Part shown: positions 58,107 to 64,000 of the stretch, one piece after another
How positions within the stretch are numbered: the first letter of the stretch is position 1
Layout of the letters: each line of letters starts with the position of its first letter
Origin: Microcebus murinus
Taxonomy: Eukaryota > Chordata > Mammalia > Primates > Cheirogaleidae
Assembly: GCF_040939455.1 (NCBI RefSeq)
Contig: NC_134109.1
Location: forward strand, 30,769,501-30,833,500
Reading direction: 5' to 3'
DNA length: 64,000 bases
Translations under genes and position numbers: made by a program
Notes under the pieces: model-generated
The model's database searches: none
What the model was told of the DNA's origin: nothing
The model's input: only the letters and a program-made list of their open reading frames with translations

Positions 58107-59779
58107 ATATTGAAGTGACTCAAGAAGGCTTTAAAGGCTTTATTCAGTTGAGGCATATCAGGGGACTACCTGAAGGCTAGGTGACATCACAAGCGAACCA
58201 GGATCAGGGTTTTTACAAGCTAGGAAGGATTTGAATAAGTGTCCTTGTCATTTCAACCGTAGCAGCGGTTTTCACCTTGATCAAAACTTGTGGATGCGTT
58301 TGTTCCTGTTTTCCTGCCCCTTGATTGGAGTCCAATAACCAACAAAATGGTACTTCTGAGAACTGTTTTTACAAACCTTGGGATGTTTTTTGGATAGTCA
58401 TGGAATGTGGGAGGTATATAGTAAACACAAAAAAGAAAGAAAGGAAAAATATAAAGGGATAAATGTAGAAGGAAGCAGGGACCCAGAGCACTTGCTGTCA
58501 CGTTTGTCTTAAGTCTTTTGCACCTTCATTTCACAGGGGTCTGAGACCTCAGGTCAACTTTGCTGTACGCACCCATTCAGTTACCATTGCGTTAGGGTAG
58601 TTCCACGTGGCTCCTAAGTCAGTTCCCTAGTTTACCCATATGATTCTCCATGCCTCTACTGAGGATCAGCAATGTTACCACCCCTTGCGATTCCAGGATC
58701 TACCACCCCCTCCCCCCAAATGATGACGCCCCACCTGCTGGTCCTTGGATACAAGATGTCTGATGTGGCCTGATGTCAGCCATAGCTTGCAGGTCTATGG
58801 GACTCATGCTGTTCCAGGGTGGTCAATGGCAAAGTCTGTCTAATGTTGACTGGACAAATAACTTTCCCCCTTGGTTGTTCAGGGCCTCTCCCAGGGCGGA
58901 TGGTTCTTGGTGCTACAAGAACCAAGCAAAATCTTCACGCTACAAAAATCTTCATGCTTTCTCACTACCCCATATGTGACGCTACAGATCTCTACCGTAG
59001 ACCTTCTTTTCGACTCTCCAGTCCTTTTTATCCCAGGCCCCAGACCGGTCAGTAAGGCCACTGGACACATCAGGTGGTATTTCATCAGAGGTCTCATAAG
59101 ATAAGGTCCACTCTCCTTCCACATAAGGAAGATGACCAAGTGTACTGGTCATAACTCTGGCCGAGACAAACGGTTTTTCCTTTGCACTCTTTTTATACAG
59201 TTACCTCTCCAGAGCAATGTTACACAGCCATCTTCCATTTGGGGTTAGAACCCACATACTACCCATCCATAAACCAAATTCGGACATTACATTCTTCCTT
59301 CAGCTGGCTAAACAAATCCCCTTGGGGTCATGTATGCAGGCTGAGTGAGGTGCACAGCAAAACAATGGTGAATGATATGGTAACTGCTCACAGAGCTTAC
59401 ACATGCCTTCTCCTCTGCTATGAGCTTGTTATGCGATGTCCCATTTTTATCTTGCTTACTGTTCATTGCTGCCAGACTCCTCTGACTTGAGGTTCTAACA
59501 GAACCTGGCTCATACTGGACCATACAGGGCATGTGATCATTTGGAGCCACATGGTCAAAAATCTCATTTTTCCCAGGGCCCAGTTACACACCAAAAGCTA
59601 CAGTTACACATCCACAGGCAGATGGCAGGGCCTTGCTTCGAAACACCAACGGCCCACATTGTGATTCTCCCTCTGGAGCTGGCCACAGATTCCACGCTGC
59701 ATCTTTTCCCAGCATGGATACCCTCACAGGGCCAAAGACTGAGGGTGTGACAGGCTTTATGGCCCACGTCATTTGTACC
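58104..59779 (-). repeat. Probable decayed ERV sequence, unit 3
   Basis: Copy of 9218-10893. No gene. Confidence 0.35.
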
Positions 59780-60175
59780 TGTAGCGGAGGCTAGAGATCA
59801 CCTCTACTCAGGTTGGTTCTTAAATGTGATGTTCAGCTGGGTTTAGGAACCAAATTGCCACGAGATAGATTAACGAGAGAAAAGCATACATGTCTTACTT
59901 AAGTTTTACATGGACATGGGGTTTCTCACAAGAATGTAAAGACCCAAATTAATGGGGCCAAGGCAGAAAGCTTTTGTAATTTTTAGACAAAAAAATGATG
60001 CCTTTGTGAAGAAATGCCAGGACTGAGGGATCTGGGACAGGGGCAGTAAATCCCAGGGAGATCACTAGGAGATCTGTTGGGGGTGGGAGTTATAAAGGTA
60101 GTGGGAGGTAAGGGTTACTTCAGTAAGTATATCTGTACAGGACTATTGCAGCAACAATTTCAAGTCTCTGCCGAT
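59780..60175 (-). repeat. Minus-strand LTR, unit 3
   Basis: Copy of 10894-11290. It shares the shorter A-run with unit 2. Confidence 0.5.
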
Positions 60176-60261
60176 AGGGTTATCTTCTCATCCTGCTGCA
60201 GAGAAGGCATCTGTCCCAAAGAAGGCGTTTTTATGGCTTGCAACATGTAAGGAAGGGCAGG

Positions 60262-61985
60262 TCAGATCGCTCCCTCTGCAATCACAGTTTCTGAAGAGCT
60301 TCCAGCGTGAATAATCGATATACCAATTTGGCAGATTTTGGAGTTGCATATTTTTAACTCCTTTATTTCCCCAGTCTGAAACTTCCCTAACAGTTTCAAA
60401 CATGAAAAGCTAGTTGGTATTATGGAGAGAAGAATTGGGTTAGGACCTGATTGGTGAGGGATTTGCAAAGGGAGAGGAGAACACAGATTACAGCGCGAAT
60501 GGGCCAGCAGTAAAGAACAAATAAATACAAGAACATTTCCCCATATCCCATTAAACCAATCTCCTATCCCTAGGAATAGGCCAGTCCAATTGAACGGTTC
60601 AGCCTCATTTATATGACGAAGAGTGTTTACCTTGGCCTTCCTAAAGAGCAGATTAGACTCAATTTGTCCCCAACAATTTACATAGAAGCAGCACTCCTCG
60701 CCAAAGATTGCACAAGCGCCTCCTTGCACACTGGCTGTCAGGGTATCCAGAACTCGGAGAATTTGAAGTACCAGAGAGGCTAAACTGTTAACTTCTTACT
60801 GAGGTGTTCTCAATGCTTGCACAATAATGCCGAACTCTTGTTCTATTTCTGTGGAAAGACTGAGAATTTCCCTTTCCGTTTCGTAAGTTCCAGCCCCGGA
60901 AAATGGATCCCAGCACCGAAACGAACTTACAGTTGTAATACACAAGTGGGTTTTCTATAACATCTTGTCCTGTACATTTGTGTGTCACCACTTTATGAAT
61001 AAAGGAGCCCACATTTGTGATTTGGCATTTAGGAGGAGTACCTGACGACAGAGGTGTTAGATATCTAAGCCTGTGTACTTCTGACCATCTAGGTGAGAGC
61101 CCGTCATACACCTTGTCTCCGCGCAAGATCAAAAGACCAGTGTGGTCCACAAATAAGGTCAGAGTGAAATTTGTGATCCACCAGATTGGGGTTTGTTGTG
61201 CCTTGTCCTCCGTTATATTGGTATCTGTGCATCTCTGTGTGTCCCTGTCAGTCCATGGGAGCAGAACAGGTTGCACGATATCTGCCATAGGAGATCACCG
61301 GTAGTTTGGTTTTGGCAGATATGGGGCTTGATTTTGTCCTCTGGCCAAAATAATCTAGATTTTTGGTCTATCTGTATATCATCTTTGGTGTCTGTTGGTC
61401 TCATGAGGGGAGAGGGAGCAACTCCAAGTTGCACAGGGCTGGTTTGTGGGTGATTTGGCAAGTGTCTGTACCATAAGAGTCCGTGTGAGGACCATTGATG
61501 ACCTTCGGTGAGAGGCTTAAGGGTGCCATCTGTGCAATCAGATCCCAGGGTTGGAGTGTAGCACCACCTCGGCATGTTTTCTAAGAACGGCCCAGCACCA
61601 TCTCTGCTTTCAGTGTCGAGGGAGGAGTTCTAACGACTTTACCTTGAGCTCTAACAGAGGCTTCTCTGTGTCCGGTAAACTCACCATAAACAGAAGCGGT
61701 GTGATGTTATTTTCTCAGCCGTAGATGCCATACCATTGTCATACATCCACAATCCAAACTTGGTCCACCAGGCACTTGCATCAGCAGGAATAAAATAAGC
61801 TCAGGTTCTTTTGCATAATCTAGATGTTGACATAACCAGCAAGCAGATCAGTGAGTTAACGTGGCCAGAGTTCGGAAGAATCGTGCAAGGTGGTGTCGGG
61901 TCTGTGTCTAACCGATTGAGAGAACAGTAAGGGTTAATAATAGCAAGACAGAGCTTGAAACTAAGTCCATAGCCAAGGATCAGAA
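60262..61985 (-). pseudogene. Retroviral env remnant, minus strand, unit 3
   Basis: Copy of the unit 0 remnant, with frames at 61575-61213, 61288-60788 and 60729-60262. It differs from the other copies by single bases only. Confidence 0.7.
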
Positions 61986-62068
61986 GGAGAATAGAATAGA
62001 CTGAGACAGTCTCTACTCAGACTTTTAACAGGTGGTCAAAGAGCGGGGAAAGCTTCATTAAAAAGAGA

Positions 62069-64000
62069 AGGGGGGGTGTGAGGATCAAGATGGCGGACGA
62101 GAAACACTGCCAGACAGAGTGTCTCTGCAGAAATGACAGATTCTAGCAGAAACTAGAAAAAAGAAACAAGAAGATGAGCATACAGCGGACGATGGCCGGA
62201 AGGAGGGGTACCTGAGACCCCGGGAGACTCCACGGGACGAGGCTACGGAGGAGAACCGGAAGCTGAGACCGCCGGAGCGGCCCAGGGACAAGCGGGAAGG
62301 GTAGGTGGATCAGTCACCTTTCCCCTCCCCTGCATATGGGACTGCTGGTGGGCTCCCCAGCGGGTGGAGAGACTTCCGGACACCAGCCCGAGGGCGGCCG
62401 CTGCCAGCTACCGGTGAGCCTGTGGCCGACACGGCACCAGGCTCCCAACTCCCTCCGGGCACCTCCGTGTGCACAGACCCGAGCTACGCGACAGGCGCCA
62501 TATTGCCTCCTCCTCCCCTCCCCCGACCCTACCCGCAGCTGCCCAGAGAGACAATACAGCCCCTGGCCAGAGGCACCTCCAGGGAACGGGACCTTCCCTT
62601 TTGGGACCCTACAGTTGACTAAGGGGAACTCAGACTGTGAGCTCCCTACCCGCCAGCCCTCCCAGGTGCTGCTGGCCCGGTGTTCCCAGGAGAATGGTGC
62701 AGACTCAGAGGCTGAGAGACATAGACCCAGCTTGGGCTCCCTGTGGGTGAATTGGGACCGGAACTCCTCTCCCTGGTGGGGATACAGTTTAAACTCTGGG
62801 ACCCAGAGGTCGGACCTACAGACCAGATCCCGTGCACCCAGGTCTAGCATTGCCTGGGGCACAGAAGGGATATATGTGAACAGCCTACTGAGGTGTGTGT
62901 GCCTTCAGGGGCAGATCAGCGTCCTAGAGGGCAACCCTCCTCCCAAAAGGAGGCCGTACACCCAGCCCAGGTGGCGTCTCTGCGCAGGGAACCTCCCCGC
63001 CGGCATCACAATCCGGGGAGGCCTGGTGGCGTGTGGTCTGGCCCGCTGGCAGAGGCCCAGGAGTAGCTGCGGAGTTGGGGAGGGTGGAAAGAAGCGAGGC
63101 CCACTCGAGACTGCCGGTCTCAGACAGCCCCACCCCCCACAAGCAGACTTTCTGGCTGAGCGGGGCCATTCCAGCCCCGCCCTGACAGCTTTTCCTGGAA
63201 GCAGAGGACAGAACTTTGACCCCTGCTAACGGCATTGGTGGTGCCTGAGGACAGGCTTACCCAACCCAGCTCTGCCCAGAACAAGAGCTGATAACAGGAC
63301 ACAAAAACAATAGCATAGCCTGTTCCTCCAAGCAAGCGCCACCTACTGACAGGGACAGCATCCTGCACAGCCTTTTCACGGCACCCACTGACTCGTTATA
63401 CAGGGAGTGGTCGAATCTCACCCACAGACACCACCTAACGGCTCAGAAACTAAACAAGGCGTGTGAATACCCAAACAACAACCTAAAGGAAAGAAACAAC
63501 AACTGATCGACATGGGAAGAAATCAGCGAAGGAACTCAGGAAATATGAAGAACCAAACGGAAAACACACCCCCAAAGAGGAGCACCAGCACCCTAGAAAC
63601 GGACACCAACCAAAATCAGGCAACCAAAAAGACAGAAGAGGAATTTCGTATGTGGATCATAAGAACACTCACCGACCTGCAACAACAACTCAATAACCAA
63701 CACAAAGAAACCACAAAAAGCCTCCAGGACCTAGAAGAATAGTTCACTAAAGAAATAGACACAATGAGGAAAAGTTTAACCGAACTCCTGGAAATGAAGA
63801 ATCAATTCAGGGAACTACAAAATACAGTGGAAAGTCTCAAGAACAGGGTAGATCAAACAGAAGAAACAATCTCACAGCTTGAAGATAACACCCTCCAACT
63901 AACTAAAACCGTCACAGAGATAGAGCAGAGAAACAAGAGAAAAGAGCATAGCCTACAAGAGCTGTGGGATTATGTGAAGAAACCTAATGTGAGGGTCATA
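62069..64000 (+). mobile_element. L1 element, unit 3, cut by the window end
   Basis: Same insertion site (AAAAAGAGA at 62060-62068). The 5' UTR is complete, and the copy stops inside ORF1 at the window edge. Its 5' UTR has more private substitutions than the other three copies, several of them between 62380 and 62570. Confidence 0.95.
63512..64000 (+). pseudogene. L1 ORF1 with in-frame TAG, partial, unit 3
   Basis: Same first frame with TAG at 63740-63742. A Met codon is replaced by Lys at about 63629. The frame continues after the stop to the end of the window. Confidence 0.88.

Overview
The window is nuclear DNA from a mammal. LINE-1 elements, endogenous retroviruses and single-exon ADAM genes of the testis-expressed ADAM20/21/29 type make this clear. 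The L1 3' end in unit 2 (G-rich tract, then the block just before the poly(A) at 50639) resembles lemur L1 from memory, so a strepsirrhine primate is my best guess, not a proof. I noticed no Alu element.

Layout: a head-to-tail tandem array of about 15.4 kb units. Each unit runs: ADAM stop codon; about 1.6 kb of 3' flank; unassigned backbone with a (CA)n run; minus-strand retroviral fossils (ERV body, LTR, env remnant); a plus-strand L1; a short old antisense L1 piece; the next ADAM gene. Unit 0 covers 1-21922 and begins with the last 12 codons of an upstream ADAM gene. Unit 1 covers 21923-37357 and unit 2 covers 37358-55375. Unit 3 starts at 55376 and runs off the end inside L1 ORF1. Stop-to-stop spacings are 21883, 15435 and 18018 bp. 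The differences are explained by a 6448-bp ERV insertion in unit 0 only, and by a 2560-bp segment kept in unit 2 but deleted from units 0 and 1.

Genes: three complete ADAM genes (ADAM-1, ADAM-2, ADAM-3 below; local labels only) encode 760, 760 and 772 residues from the preferred start. All have signal peptide, prodomain, metalloprotease-like, disintegrin, Cys-rich, EGF-like, transmembrane and short tail regions. All have Ser instead of the catalytic Glu in the zinc motif, so they are probably non-proteolytic surface proteins, by analogy with sperm ADAMs. ADAM-1 and ADAM-2 proteins are identical by eye. ADAM-3 matches them over the first 179 residues but differs at about 46 of the next 224, although the flanking non-coding DNA is about 99% identical.

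Mobile DNA: the unit 0 ERV (1673-8115) is a class I/gamma-like provirus with a tRNA-Phe-type primer site, ten 66-bp leader repeats, one fused gag-pro-pol frame with Asn at two catalytic Asp positions, a deleted integrase region and a partial env. Its 5-bp target duplication matches intact empty sites in the other three units. All L1 copies lie at the same ancestral insertion site and carry a shared stop in ORF1; only the unit 2 copy keeps its 3' end. Cellular coding capacity appears limited to the ADAM genes.
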